From CAZCDS01 sp964497585 (GTDB lineage Bacteria > Desulfobacterota > Desulfomonilia > Desulfomonilales > Desulfomonilaceae), in contig CAZCDS010000035.1 of NCBI GenBank assembly GCA_964497585.1, forward strand, positions 1 through 64,000: 64,000 nucleotides of DNA. The letters are read 5' to 3'. Shown here one piece after another: positions 37,705 through 46,862 of this stretch; positions within the stretch are counted from its first letter, which is position 1, and every line of letters begins with the position of its first letter. Below the pieces are notes generated by a model. It had not been told where the DNA came from. It saw only the letters and a program-made list of their open reading frames with translations, and did no database searches. The position numbers and the translations under genes are program-made.

Positions 37705-40107
37705 TTACCGGTCTTCGGGCCTATCCGACCCGGTAATTGCGTACTGTCGCAAATAGCGGTAGAACGTGTCGCGCGATATCCCCAGCGAACGCGCCGCCTC
37801 CTTCTTGTTCCCTGCCGCCCGGCGCAGGGCATCTTCGCATATGGTTCGCATCAACTCATCTCTCGCTTCAGCCAGAGTCTCGCCCGGCCTGAGGTACACG
37901 CAGGGATAAGATGCCGGAACCCGCACGGACTCGGACGGTGGACGCAAAAGGAGCCGCTTTCCCTGGGAAAGGATCAGAGATCGTTCAATCACGTTGCGCA
38001 GTTCTCTCACGTTGCCCGGCCAGTCATACCTCGAAAGATGCTCCAGTGACTGTCGATCAATTTCCGGCATATCCGGTGAAGGCAGCCCTGCTGTCAACTC
38101 CGCTACAAGGTGCTGAACGAGGACCGGCATGTCTTCGATCCGCTCACGCAGGGGCGGGACTTCCACCCTGAGAACGCTGAGACGATAATAGAGAGGTTGA
38201 AGGAAGCGTCCCTCGGCCACTTCTTTCTTCAAATCCCGGTGCGTCGCCGCGATGAGCCTGGCATTGACACGCACAGGCTTCTCACCTCCCACGCGGAGGA
38301 ATTCCTTGGTGTCGAGGAAGGTCAGGAGCTTCGCTTGCAGTGGAAGAGGGAGTTCTCCTATCTCATTGAGCAGGAGCGTTCCTCCCTCGGAAAGCTCCAC
38401 CAGTCCTCGCTTGCGCGTGATCGCGCCGGTGAACGCTCCTCTTTCATGACCGAAGAGTTCCGATTCCGCAATTTCCGAAGGCACGGACGCACAATTGACC
38501 GCAAAGAACGAGTTTGCGGCTCTCGGAGAGTGATCGTGGATCCACCTGGCAAGCCAGTCTTTTCCCGTCCCGCTCTCTCCGAGCAAAAGGATGTTGGCCT
38601 CCCGAGAAGCAAAATGCCGGGCCTGATTCAGCATTCTCTGTGCAGCAGCCGACGGGTAGTCCTCCACCCGGGTATCGGGCAGGGCAAAACGGCTCGTTCG
38701 GTCCGTGATGTCTCTGGCAAGAATGCAAAGGCCGGTGACTCTTCCCCCTTCGTCGTAGAGCGGCACACGGATGTCCAGATAGGTCCTCATCGAGCCGCCA
38801 ATCGGCCTTGCGTGTTCCATCTCGATTGCTTCCCCGTCGAGGACTCGCCGGTCGATCGCTTTGAGCTGACGCGCGATATCAGCATCGAAGAAATCCTCAA
38901 CACGCCGTCCTATGATTTCCGATGCCGGTCTGTTCATCAGCGTGGATACCGCGGGATTGACGTGGGTAATTCTCCCTTGCCTGTCTTTGAGCCAAATCAA
39001 ATCCGGTACGCTTTCGACCACCGCGCGGAAACGCTCCTCGCTTCGTGCAAGTTCTTGCAACGCCTGTTTCCGCTCCGTGATGTCCAGACATGTCCCGGTC
39101 ATGGTCAGCGGCTCCCCGCGCGCGTCCCGTTCCACTACTTTGCCTCTCACCAAGAGCCATTTCCATTTACCCGACTTGGTCCTCACCCTGTGCTCAGCCT
39201 CGTACAGGAGAGTCGTGCCGGTAATGTGCCGCTGAAAGGCGCCTTGGATCCTCGGCAGGTCATCGGGGTGGCAGAGTTTCTCCCAGTCGTGCACGCTTGC
39301 CCCGATCTCGTCGGGGGCATATCCGAGCATTCCCGCCAATCGCTCATCACAGAACTGCGCCCCGGTCCGAAGGTCAGTCTCCCACATACCCAGATCCGCT
39401 CCCTCCAAGGCTGATGCCAGTCTCCGCCGGCTTCGAGCGAGCTCTCTTGTGCGTTCCGCGACCCTGTGCTCCAGTTTCGCGTGGGCCTGGCTCAGGGCCT
39501 CTTCCGCTTGCTTTCTCGCGGTAATGTCGATGATGGCGACCCGAAATGCACCGCCTTGCGCGTCCCGGCCCGGTCTCGGCACGATCTCCATGTGCGCGTG
39601 AAACCGGTCTCCGTTCGGTGGTCCCATCCGCGCATCGCAGACACACTTGAGTCCCGTGCGAATCGCTTCCTGCAGGCTGGCGAGGAACGTGTTTCGGTCG
39701 TGGCCTCTGACGAAGTTGAGCAGGGGCTGATCGACCAGGAGGCTCTTGCTGCTTCCCAGGAGCGTCGAGACGGTCAGGTTTGCCCGCAGGATGATTCCCT
39801 TCGCGGAGATCGTGACATAGCCCACAGGCGCGGTTTCGTACAGATCAAAGAATTCATCCCGAGACTCCTCCAGTTCCAACTGAGCCCGTCTGAGTTCCTC
39901 GTTCTGCATTTCCAGTTCGACCTGGTGAATCTGGAGTTCATGCAGGAGCTTCCTCATGTCTTCGGGGCTGAGATGTGCGATTTCGGGTTGGGCCTCGTCG
40001 GAACGTTCCCTAAGGCGAGCTCGCGCCTCTTTTCGCAAGTCGGTGAACCACGCCGCCTGCGATTCGTCCGGTTTGCCTTCTTCTTTGGTATCATGCTCGT
40101 CGGTCAT
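37705..40107 (-). CDS. Sigma-54 activator: three PAS, AAA+, Fis-type HTH
   Basis: An 800-residue transcription activator without a receiver. An N-terminal coiled region (LLHELQIHQVELEMQNEELR) leads into PAS1; a second coiled linker (HRVAERTRELARSRRRL) precedes PAS2 and PAS3, then AAA+ (LLLGESGTGKDWLARW, GAFTGA, GGTLLLNEIGELP) and an HTH (AGNKKEAARSLGISRDTFYR). It should sense a cytoplasmic signal directly, for example redox or a ligand. PAS3 to the end parallels the protein at 34863. I chose the ATG at 40107 (GGAG upstream); a longer frame to 40212 has no homology. Candidate activator of the -24/-12 promoters found here. Confidence 0.9.
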   Translation of the reverse strand: MTDEHDTKEEGKPDESQAAWFTDLRKEARARLRERSDEAQPEIAHLSPEDMRKLLHELQIHQVELEMQNEELRRAQLELEESRDEFFDLYETAPVGYVTISAKGIILRANLTVSTLLGSSKSLLVDQPLLNFVRGHDRNTFLASLQEAIRTGLKCVCDARMGPPNGDRFHAHMEIVPRPGRDAQGGAFRVAIIDITARKQAEEALSQAHAKLEHRVAERTRELARSRRRLASALEGADLGMWETDLRTGAQFCDERLAGMLGYAPDEIGASVHDWEKLCHPDDLPRIQGAFQRHITGTTLLYEAEHRVRTKSGKWKWLLVRGKVVERDARGEPLTMTGTCLDITERKQALQELARSEERFRAVVESVPDLIWLKDRQGRITHVNPAVSTLMNRPASEIIGRRVEDFFDADIARQLKAIDRRVLDGEAIEMEHARPIGGSMRTYLDIRVPLYDEGGRVTGLCILARDITDRTSRFALPDTRVEDYPSAAAQRMLNQARHFASREANILLLGESGTGKDWLARWIHDHSPRAANSFFAVNCASVPSEIAESELFGHERGAFTGAITRKRGLVELSEGGTLLLNEIGELPLPLQAKLLTFLDTKEFLRVGGEKPVRVNARLIAATHRDLKKEVAEGRFLQPLYYRLSVLRVEVPPLRERIEDMPVLVQHLVAELTAGLPSPDMPEIDRQSLEHLSRYDWPGNVRELRNVIERSLILSQGKRLLLRPPSESVRVPASYPCVYLRPGETLAEARDELMRTICEDALRRAAGNKKEAARSLGISRDTFYRYLRQYAITGSDRPEDR

Positions 40108-40795
40108 GGGGTGCCGTGCTCCATTCCTTGGCTGAGTACCTCCCTGGACAGTCGATGGGATTTGCTCCCCAGCCGTCGGCGTGATGCGCTCTCCACAGTG
40201 CCGCGATTGCATGCGCCGCCGAGGAGACCAGGGAACTCGTCAGCGAAGAAGAGGACAGGGAGCACGAAGCAAGACCCTCGCCTGGCAATTTTGTCAGAGG
40301 ACGTGTCTCCGCCGTGAGTGCCGGACCCGTCTGGCACGCCCGCATTCATCGCTGAGACGACCCCTACCCCAATCCTACACTTATATAAAATTAATTCAGA
40401 CGAGTGCCGTTGTCAAAAGAAAGTCTTTTTCATTCGGCCGCAGGACGTTCCGAAATAACAAAAGGTTAGGCAGGATGATCCTGGTTTTTGTGAAGCGCCG
40501 GCATACCCCATAGAATGGAAAGCGCAGACTGCCTATCGAAGCACCCGAATTCGTGCTCACACCGTCCAGCGCGTCACCCTGGATCGTCCAGTGTGCGTCG
40601 GGAGCGGTGTCACCCACGGGATTCGGAGGAAAGACTCGTTTCTCCTTGCACGCTCTCAATCGCACACTGGTTCGAGGAGATCCGGTCGAAAGGGCGATGA
40701 GAATTCCGGAGCCTATCCTCTGCAAATGTCAGATGCCCATCAGGCGAATTCCATGCTCCTGAAACCCGTATCGGATGCCATGGAGACTCAATGCG
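40108..40795. other. 0.7 kb gap
   Basis: No convincing gene on either strand. The part next to 40107 should hold the activator's promoter. Confidence 0.4.
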
Positions 40796-41296
40796 CTACA
40801 CGACGTCCACGTGTTCGGCAATCTCGTTCGGGAACCTGGACTGTTCGTCCACTGACCCCTGTTGACACTTTGCGAACCGGACGTTCAGCACGTTCTGTGC
40901 GTCCCGCGTCTCGATCCCGTACAGACGTATCCTCTTGTCCCACATGATCTTCTGTTTGACCTCGGACCGGGCCCCGCCAAGGGGTGCAAGAGCATATTTT
41001 TCCTGCATATCTTCCGGGATCTCGATACGCCGAAACGCCTCAGTTTGCCATGGGGGTGAGCCGCACCAGACCGCGTCAGTTCCCTAGAGAACGTGATCGG
41101 CCCGCATTCCCTTGATCAATATGCCGAGAAGCGCCGCGGCGTGCCTCGGGTGGGACACGGCAGACGCTGCAAACGCAGTGCCGACTTCCGCGTATACATT
41201 GGTGACGCCGTGCCTGGTCGGGATCTTCACCGGGTCACGCACCCAGTCGATCCATTTCATGGGACGTGCAAGATCTATCTGCCAGATCCAGAGTGC
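40796..41296 (-). pseudogene. Amidohydrolase (TIM-barrel) C-terminal remnant with internal TAG
   Basis: One minus frame is interrupted only by a TAG at 41084-41086. Before it the frame reads HGVTNVYAEVGTAFAASAV and GILIKGMRADHVL; after it GTDAVWCGSPPWQTEAFRRI and IPEDMQEKY...RLYGIE. Together this matches the C-terminal part of metal-dependent amidohydrolases, where the segment H-V-L-W-G-T-D holds a metal-ligand Asp; the TAG replaces that Trp (TGG to TAG). The N-terminal two thirds of the gene are missing, since the small gene at 41473 follows. So this is a truncated, decaying gene rather than a working enzyme. Confidence 0.65.
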
Positions 41297-41472
41297 TCTG
41301 TTCCACAAGCCGTTGTTCGTCCGGTTGGGGCGGCGGGTCAAATTCGCCGTTTGTCAGGATTCGTGCGGGAAGGAGACAGGCCTTGGCCGCTGCTCCCATG
41401 CAACGTGGGCCGGGACCGGCCACACAAGGATTTCTCCGGAAGCTGGCCGCGTCAGACATTCCGGAGGGCTCG

Positions 41473-41673
41473 CTATTCAATTTCAAAGCCCTCGCGAAGT
41501 CCTCGCTCGTATTGCTCGCAATTTTCTTGTACCCAGTCGCTGGCCGCGTACTTGCCCATTTTCTCCAACATCGAGATTACTCTGGGGAGGTCCGTCATTT
41601 GAGCACCACCAAATTTACGAAGGTCTTCGATCCCGTCGAAAACCTTTCTCCTGACCTTGACCGCTGCTGCCAT
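41473..41673 (-). CDS. Small hypothetical protein (66 aa), sigma-54 promoter
   Basis: A 66-residue soluble helical protein (FDGIEDLRKFGGAQMTDL, VISMLEKMGKYAASDWVQEN). AAAGGAG lies eight bases before the ATG at 41673. It resembles short helical proteins of about 60-70 residues seen in anaerobes, but I cannot assign a family. A consensus sigma-54 promoter (41786-41801) lies 113 bases upstream. It sits just downstream of the NO reductase gene on the same strand, with its own promoter. Confidence 0.65.
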   Translation of the reverse strand: MAAAVKVRRKVFDGIEDLRKFGGAQMTDLPRVISMLEKMGKYAASDWVQENCEQYERGLREGFEIE

Positions 41674-41785
41674 ACTCTATTCTCCTTTCCCTCTCTTTGC
41701 TGCGAATTGCGGCAAATGGGTGTGCTACGCTTTTCAGTACGCAGCCCGCTCGTCTCAGGGCCCGTGCGCCGTGCACCCTGCCCTC

Positions 41786-41801
41786 AGCAAGCGTTGTGCC
41801 A
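41786..41801 (-). promoter_or_regulatory. Sigma-54 (-24/-12) promoter
   Basis: On the minus strand TGGCACAACGCTTGCT: TTGCT is a perfect -12 and TGGCACA differs from consensus in one base. It drives the 66-residue gene. Confidence 0.6.
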
Positions 41802-41885
41802 CTCTCCCACATCCACTCCGGGCTCAGAGCTGTAAGGTGAAACCGCGGCCTCCCACTTTCCTGTCGGAGGTCTGCCTCGGTATTG

Positions 41886-44162
41886 CTACAGCTCGACACC
41901 AAGTCCCTTCCACACAGATTCCCCCTCCGGGATACCGACGGGCTTCAAGTGCCGGTATGTGCTGAAGAGGAACAGAAACAGCGGCACGACACCAACGAGG
42001 ATGATGATCAGGTCGGGCACGATCCGCATAGTCCCGAGCACCAGGACAAATCCCCGATGAAAGAAGGAAGCGTCCCGGGCCAACCACAGGCCGTCGGTGA
42101 AACTGGTCCACGTTTGCAGAACCCCGATGGGAAAGAGCGTGCCGAGCGCCATCACGATCAGTCCGATGTTGAATCCGTAAAAGGAGACTTTCAGGATGCG
42201 ATCGTTCCAGTGCCCTCTGTCGACCATTCCGCGCCAGGAAAACAGGAGCAACGCGATCGAAAGCATTCCGTAAACCCCGAAGAGGGCTCCATGCGCATGA
42301 TTCATCGTCAAGTACGTGCCGTGTTCATAGTAATTGATCAGCGGAAGATTGATGAGAAAGCCGAAAACTCCGGCGCCCAGGAAGTTCCAGAACGAGGACG
42401 CGACGAGAAAATAGAGTGGCCACTTGTACGGGAAATCCGCTCCCTCTTTCCGTATGGACTTGTATTCGAGGAGACCGCGAACGACCAATCCCAGGAGAGG
42501 GATGGGCTCCAGGGACGAGAATACCGACCCTATGGCGAGCCAGAAGGAAGGTTGGCCGAACCAGAAGAAATGATGGGCCGTACCCAAAATGCCGCTAAAG
42601 AAAACCAGAGCTATGGTGAAGTAGGCGACCCTCAGCGCTGCTCGAGCAGAAGCAAGCCCCATGGTGACCAGAAGCAGGGCGATTACCGCAATCCCGAAGA
42701 ACTCGAAGATGCTCTCCACCCAGATATGGACAACAAACCATCGCCAATAATCTGCGAGCGTGAAATGGGTACCCCTCCCATATAGCAGTCCGAACGCGAA
42801 AAAGAAGACCACGAGGATGGCGCTGATCACGTAGACCAGAATCAGGGCGGTAAATTCATCCTTGTGTCCCAAAGAGAGGTGGTGCCGGATGGGACGATAG
42901 ACGATCACCAACCACGAGATCAGACCGATAAAGAGCAGGATCTGCCAGGCCCGCCCCAGTTCGAGGAACTCCCATCCCTGGTGGCCGAACCAGAACCAGA
43001 AGCGTCCCAACATGCCCTTTATCCCGGCGACTTCTCCCAGGAGGCTGCCCGCGGCCACGAGCAGAATCGCTGCGAACAGAATCTGGACCAAAGTGCCCTG
43101 ACGTCTGGGCTCTATACCTCCAATAATCGGGGCGATGTATATGGCCGACGCTATCCAGGTGGTCATGATCCACAGCACGGCCAATTGGAGATGCCAGGTC
43201 TTTGCCCAGCTATAGGGGATCCAATTCGCAACGAATTGGAGGTAGAAGCTGGCCGGATGAATCGTGTAATGGGCCAACAGACCGCCGAAGCTCGTTTGGG
43301 CAAGGAACAGGAGGATGACCACGAGGAAGAACTTGGCCGCTTTGAACTGGCTCGACGTCAGCGGCATGTCAATGAGCTTTTCAGCAAGCGGGATTCCCTT
43401 TGCCGCGCCATACCATAACCCATAGTGATGCACCATAAAAATGAAGAATCCGGCCACGAGAAGAAATGACAGGATGCCTCCGATAGTCCAGAGATAGGTG
43501 GCTTGGGTCGGCACGTTTCCGACGCTCCTGTCCGCGGGCCAGTTGTTGGTGTAGCTGTGATCCGTGCCCGGACGTGTAGCCGATGCTACCCAGGCCGCCC
43601 AAAAGAAGAAGCGACTGATGGCAAGGCGCTGGGCGGCGGAACGGATGGTATCGGGCAGGAATCCGTATCCTTTGTCACCGTTGGCAAAGGTCTTCTCCCA
43701 ATAGTGTTCCACGTTCCCCAGGGCCTTTACCTGAGCCTCCGTCAGAGTCAGGGTATCTGAAGAGGAATCGTATCGATTCTTCTTGATCTCCCGCACGACC
43801 TTCACTCCAACGAGCTCCTTTTGAAGACCGTCCAGATCGGCGTACGGCTTACCGTAATCCTTCTTGGCAATGGAATCCCTGACGGTATTACTGACGATGT
43901 GCAGCGTGGCTGCTGAGAATTCCGGGCCCCTCTGGGAGCCATGCCCCCACACGGCCCCGTGATCCATCAGTCCGTAGCTTTGAAAGACCGACTGACCGGC
44001 CAGTATGTCCGATTTCGTGAAGAGGGTCTTGCCGGTCGGACCCACTACCTTCGCCGGATAGGGAGCCAACCTGCCTATCGTGGAGACCCCTCCAATGATG
44101 AGAATCACGAGTGAAACCACGAAACTCACAATAACCGCCCACTTCAGGACCCGTATCGACAT
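41886..44162 (-). CDS. norZ: Quinol-dependent nitric oxide reductase (qNOR)
   Basis: A 758-residue single-chain NorB/NorZ-type enzyme that reduces NO to N2O at the inner membrane. The periplasmic N-terminal domain is followed by about twelve to thirteen membrane helices of the heme-copper oxidase superfamily. Catalytic-site residues look complete: TWHLQLAVLW (heme ligands), VVHIWVESIFEF (Fe-B His and the essential Glu), GTAHHFFWFG (Fe-B His pair) and NHAHGALFGVYGM (heme ligands). This argues against NO dismutase, where some of these are changed. The putative quinol site is odd: AHYTIHPASFY, with His where qNOR normally has Glu four residues after the His. ATG at 44162 with AAAGGAGG. A consensus sigma-54 promoter lies upstream. 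Confidence 0.93.
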   Translation of the reverse strand: MSIRVLKWAVIVSFVVSLVILIIGGVSTIGRLAPYPAKVVGPTGKTLFTKSDILAGQSVFQSYGLMDHGAVWGHGSQRGPEFSAATLHIVSNTVRDSIAKKDYGKPYADLDGLQKELVGVKVVREIKKNRYDSSSDTLTLTEAQVKALGNVEHYWEKTFANGDKGYGFLPDTIRSAAQRLAISRFFFWAAWVASATRPGTDHSYTNNWPADRSVGNVPTQATYLWTIGGILSFLLVAGFFIFMVHHYGLWYGAAKGIPLAEKLIDMPLTSSQFKAAKFFLVVILLFLAQTSFGGLLAHYTIHPASFYLQFVANWIPYSWAKTWHLQLAVLWIMTTWIASAIYIAPIIGGIEPRRQGTLVQILFAAILLVAAGSLLGEVAGIKGMLGRFWFWFGHQGWEFLELGRAWQILLFIGLISWLVIVYRPIRHHLSLGHKDEFTALILVYVISAILVVFFFAFGLLYGRGTHFTLADYWRWFVVHIWVESIFEFFGIAVIALLLVTMGLASARAALRVAYFTIALVFFSGILGTAHHFFWFGQPSFWLAIGSVFSSLEPIPLLGLVVRGLLEYKSIRKEGADFPYKWPLYFLVASSFWNFLGAGVFGFLINLPLINYYEHGTYLTMNHAHGALFGVYGMLSIALLLFSWRGMVDRGHWNDRILKVSFYGFNIGLIVMALGTLFPIGVLQTWTSFTDGLWLARDASFFHRGFVLVLGTMRIVPDLIIILVGVVPLFLFLFSTYRHLKPVGIPEGESVWKGLGVEL

Positions 44163-44512
44163 GTCGGTCCTCCTTTCCTGTAGCAATCAGCAGATTTTGA
44201 ACCCCGGGGGTCCCTCTGACGCTTCCAGTGCTTCCGTTTGTGGCACCACCTCTGACACCACGCTGGTGGTACGGTGGCAGCCTTGACGGAACGTGCGCGA
44301 CCACGCCACCGATCAAGAGGAACCGCTCTCCTCGCCCCCTGTGTAGCAATTCCCGTGCCAGAGTAGTGACGGCAAACGAACTCTGTAGGCGCTCATCATG
44401 GATTAACCCGACCTTCCCTCCCCCTCTGTTCCGTTCCGCAAAGGCCCGGTGTACTGCCTCACGCCACACCAAAAATCCCTATCTCATGATATCTATATGT
44501 TATGCAAATTTC
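44163..44512. other. qNOR leader region
   Basis: Contains the sigma-54 promoter 44345-44360. Sequence between 44361 and 44512 should hold enhancer sites; I could not pick out a clear repeated motif. No gene seen. Confidence 0.45.
44345..44360 (-). promoter_or_regulatory. Sigma-54 (-24/-12) promoter of qNOR, perfect consensus
   Basis: On the minus strand TGGCACGGGAATTGCT, an exact match to TGGCACG-N4-TTGCW. The predicted transcript start is about 170 bases before the qNOR ATG. NO reductases in proteobacteria are often sigma-54 dependent through NorR; here the candidates are the two activators at 34863 and 37705. Confidence 0.72.
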
Positions 44513-45016
44513 TTAATCGTGATTCTTGGACACTTTGTGCGCGGAATCCAAAGTCTTGCATTTCGGTCGCGAACCGCGGGCAGCCCCGCGGCGCAACCCC
44601 CAGAGAACAAGTATAGATTCTCCGACCATGGCCAGGGAAAGCGAATACAAGAGGAAGTTGATAATCAGCTCCTGAACCGTGGTTCCCTTGTGCCCGGCCG
44701 CCGCTATGGGCATGGCCGCTCCGGCTCCCCAGCCGGCGGCCAGAAGCGTAACTAACCAGTTTGCAAAGGTCCCGTAGATTGCAAGCCAGAATGCCAGAGA
44801 TAGACGACCCCGGGGCAACTGCAACTTCGGCCAAACTAGACCGAGCAATACCAGCACCATGCCGTTCATGACGCCTTCGAGGTGGCTTGACAGGCCCATC
44901 CGGTAGTTTGCAAGCATGGGGGCTGCAAATCCAGTCAGAAGTCCAATGAGAAACAGGAGAAACCCAAGAAATATCAGCCGGTCGCCAACCCGTGCCTGAT
45001 CGGATTCGTGCCTCAT
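44513..45016 (-). CDS. Membrane protein of the hydroxylaminobenzene mutase/styrene oxide isomerase type
   Basis: A 167-residue protein with four membrane helices (about 13-35, 50-65, 75-95, 118-142). LLFLIGLLTGF, MGLSSHLEGVMNGMVL and FANWLVTLLAAGWGAG recall HabA/HabB hydroxylaminobenzene mutases and the related styrene oxide isomerase, heme-dependent in the latter case; the His in SSHLEGVMNG is the conserved one. The neighbour at 45119 is nitroreductase-like, which fits a nitroarene to hydroxylamine to aminophenol route, but this is inference. It lies 100 bases downstream of that gene on the same strand. Confidence 0.6.
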   Translation of the reverse strand: MRHESDQARVGDRLIFLGFLLFLIGLLTGFAAPMLANYRMGLSSHLEGVMNGMVLVLLGLVWPKLQLPRGRLSLAFWLAIYGTFANWLVTLLAAGWGAGAAMPIAAAGHKGTTVQELIINFLLYSLSLAMVGESILVLWGLRRGAARGSRPKCKTLDSAHKVSKNHD

Positions 45017-45118
45017 TTGAATGTACCCCCTATCAGGTCTTGTCCTGGGCCTCGAACCTGATGTGCTCCCCGCGGCTCGCTTTTTGCCCCCGGGCTTCTG
45101 AAGAACGGACCTCGGTCT

Positions 45119-46414
45119 TTAATCGATCTCATGCCATTTCGCCATGTGGTCGGCATGAGTTCTCAGATATGCTCCCGGCTTGTAGAACTTATCGTAGAAT
45201 TCCAGATCCAGGTGATGCGCCTGCAGGCACGTGACAACGAATATGGATGGCACCGTACCAGGAAACTTGCCAAAGGTGTCGAGGATATATTGGGCCTGCA
45301 GAGTGACACATTCTTTGAACCGATCGTCATGCGCGAGCGCGGCTCCGCGCACTCTCGGCGTGTCTTTCCAAGGTCCCGGAGTAGCCGGATTGAACGGGCC
45401 ACCGGGGCCGAACTTGCGCTCGCAAACCGCTTCCACCGCGGCCTCCATGCCACGGACGTGGGGAGGGCAGTACCCTTCCATCACTCCTTCCAGGCCCGTG
45501 GGATTCGGGTAGGGCCAACGTTCGTCCTCATCGTAACGGAATCCGAGCCCCGGAACGTTCGGGTCCCCACTGGCTCCCAGCACTGAGAACGGGTCAATTC
45601 CATTGAAGAGCCAACCGCCCAGCCCCATCGCCTGGAGCATCAACGCTCCCGCGTAGCATGACATGCTCAGCTCCGCGGTAAGCTCTGCAAGAGACGACTG
45701 CTCCACAAAGGTGACGGGCCAGACATTGTTCACATCAACGATATCCTTGAAACCGTCGATCCCTGGAATGGCGCGGCAGTTGATGTCGTCGTGCATGACA
45801 TACCCGTTTTGGAGCATGTAACAGAGATTCAAGAGAACATGCTGAGCCAGATCACCCACGGGAATCACCAGGAGAGTGCCGGGATGATTCACCACCCACG
45901 TATTGTGAGCTTCGATATACGGAGGCTCCATCGGGACCCGCAGCCGGCCGTCTTGGATCTTGCGAAAAGCCTTTCTTGCTGCCTCTGCCATGGCATCCAG
46001 CGACAGAGACCCGTCAGGTGCTCTGTCCGCCCATGCAGGAGCATCACGTCCGTCCAGGAAGTATACCCCGGTATCGTCAGTGAAGAAGATCTGGCTCGTG
46101 TGGAATCCAGCGGCGGATGGAAACGTGCGGCCGCCCGCCGAACCCGCGTAGTTCGACAGATGCGGAGCATAGAGTCGGCCTCGATAGATCATGTGGTGCC
46201 AGCTCGTGTTCCCTCCGCATGCGGCAACTATCAAGAGCCTTTCCAACTCCGACAGTGGTACGGCTTTGTGGCGAGATTTGTACTGGAAGACGCCGTCCGG
46301 TATCTCAGCCCCCATGAAGAAGCGCCTGGAGCGCCGCCCCAAGAGCGCTTCCACCAGACCGAACCCCATCATTTCCTCAAACCCCTGTGGAACCCGCTCC
46401 TTGTTCATCGTCAA
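45119..46414 (-). CDS. Nitroreductase-fold-like protein
   Basis: A 431-residue soluble protein. An N-terminal LVEALLGRRSRRFF with the R-R-S-x-R-x-F pattern, LSELERLLIVAACGGNTSWH, and the central ELSMSCYAGALMLQAMGLGG are arranged as in FMN-dependent nitroreductases, but it is almost twice the usual length because of inserts and a C-terminal extension (from GVMEGYCPPH) rich in His and Tyr. It probably binds flavin and reduces a nitro, quinone or similar group; the assignment is by pattern only. It lies upstream of the mutase-like gene on the same strand. No sigma-54 promoter found in front of it. Confidence 0.5.
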   Translation of the reverse strand: MTMNKERVPQGFEEMMGFGLVEALLGRRSRRFFMGAEIPDGVFQYKSRHKAVPLSELERLLIVAACGGNTSWHHMIYRGRLYAPHLSNYAGSAGGRTFPSAAGFHTSQIFFTDDTGVYFLDGRDAPAWADRAPDGSLSLDAMAEAARKAFRKIQDGRLRVPMEPPYIEAHNTWVVNHPGTLLVIPVGDLAQHVLLNLCYMLQNGYVMHDDINCRAIPGIDGFKDIVDVNNVWPVTFVEQSSLAELTAELSMSCYAGALMLQAMGLGGWLFNGIDPFSVLGASGDPNVPGLGFRYDEDERWPYPNPTGLEGVMEGYCPPHVRGMEAAVEAVCERKFGPGGPFNPATPGPWKDTPRVRGAALAHDDRFKECVTLQAQYILDTFGKFPGTVPSIFVVTCLQAHHLDLEFYDKFYKPGAYLRTHADHMAKWHEID

Positions 46415-46862
46415 TCTCCCAGGATGCTTGCTCTCCCCCCGAAATGACCCGTTTTGGTTCCATGAAAAGCCCCCAGGAATTCAAAACGGCTGTCACGTCA
46501 CAAAATTGCGACTTTGACTCACGGCCTTAGCCTATGTAGCCAGAACCCTGCCGTCAACCATCGAGGTCTTCAGGCGTTCACCCAAATTGTACGTAATACG
46601 TCTTTCCAAGAGTTGCCCGGGTCTCTTTTTTGCCTGAGACTTTGCCTGGCCCCCGCAGAGAATTCTCAGGAAACACGATGCTGTTTCGGATCGGTGTGTG
46701 GAGAGGACGTGTGCGCCAGGCCCCTATGGCGCAAGAACGACAGCAAGTGTCCGTCCTGTCATACGGACCTTCATTCGAACCCTGTGCGAACCGAAAAAAC
46801 GATGGCCCGGATGCCGAGAACGGCACCCGGCCACCCACGAAAACGCGATGGGTAAGGGCGAA
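46415..46862. other. Gap between superoxide reductase and nitroreductase-like gene
   Basis: No convincing gene on either strand and no well-spaced -24/-12 element. Confidence 0.4.

Noticed and set aside
38110..39414. Plus frame of 434 codons opposite the second sigma-54 activator
   Set aside because: Antisense shadow; the minus strand carries unmistakable AAA+ and HTH motifs.
40322..40337. TGGCACG at 40332 as a further sigma-54 promoter
   Set aside because: The GC of the -12 element is missing at the required distance; the same reason removes TGGCACG at 54676 and AGGCACG at 27160.
41084..41086. TAG read as pyrrolysine in the amidohydrolase fragment
   Set aside because: The position is a conserved Trp (TGG to TAG is one step), the gene is truncated, and no pyrrolysine machinery is seen in the window.
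41883..42785. Plus frame of 300 codons opposite qNOR
   Set aside because: Gln/Asp/Glu-rich antisense of membrane helices; no family match.
41886..44162. NO dismutase rather than NO reductase
   Set aside because: The Fe-B His pair and the essential Glu of NO reductase are all present, whereas dismutases change some of them.
46514..46855. Plus frame with a CxxCH-like motif (possible cytochrome fragment)
   Set aside because: Only one isolated motif in an otherwise random-looking Cys/Arg-rich frame without ribosome site or signal peptide.
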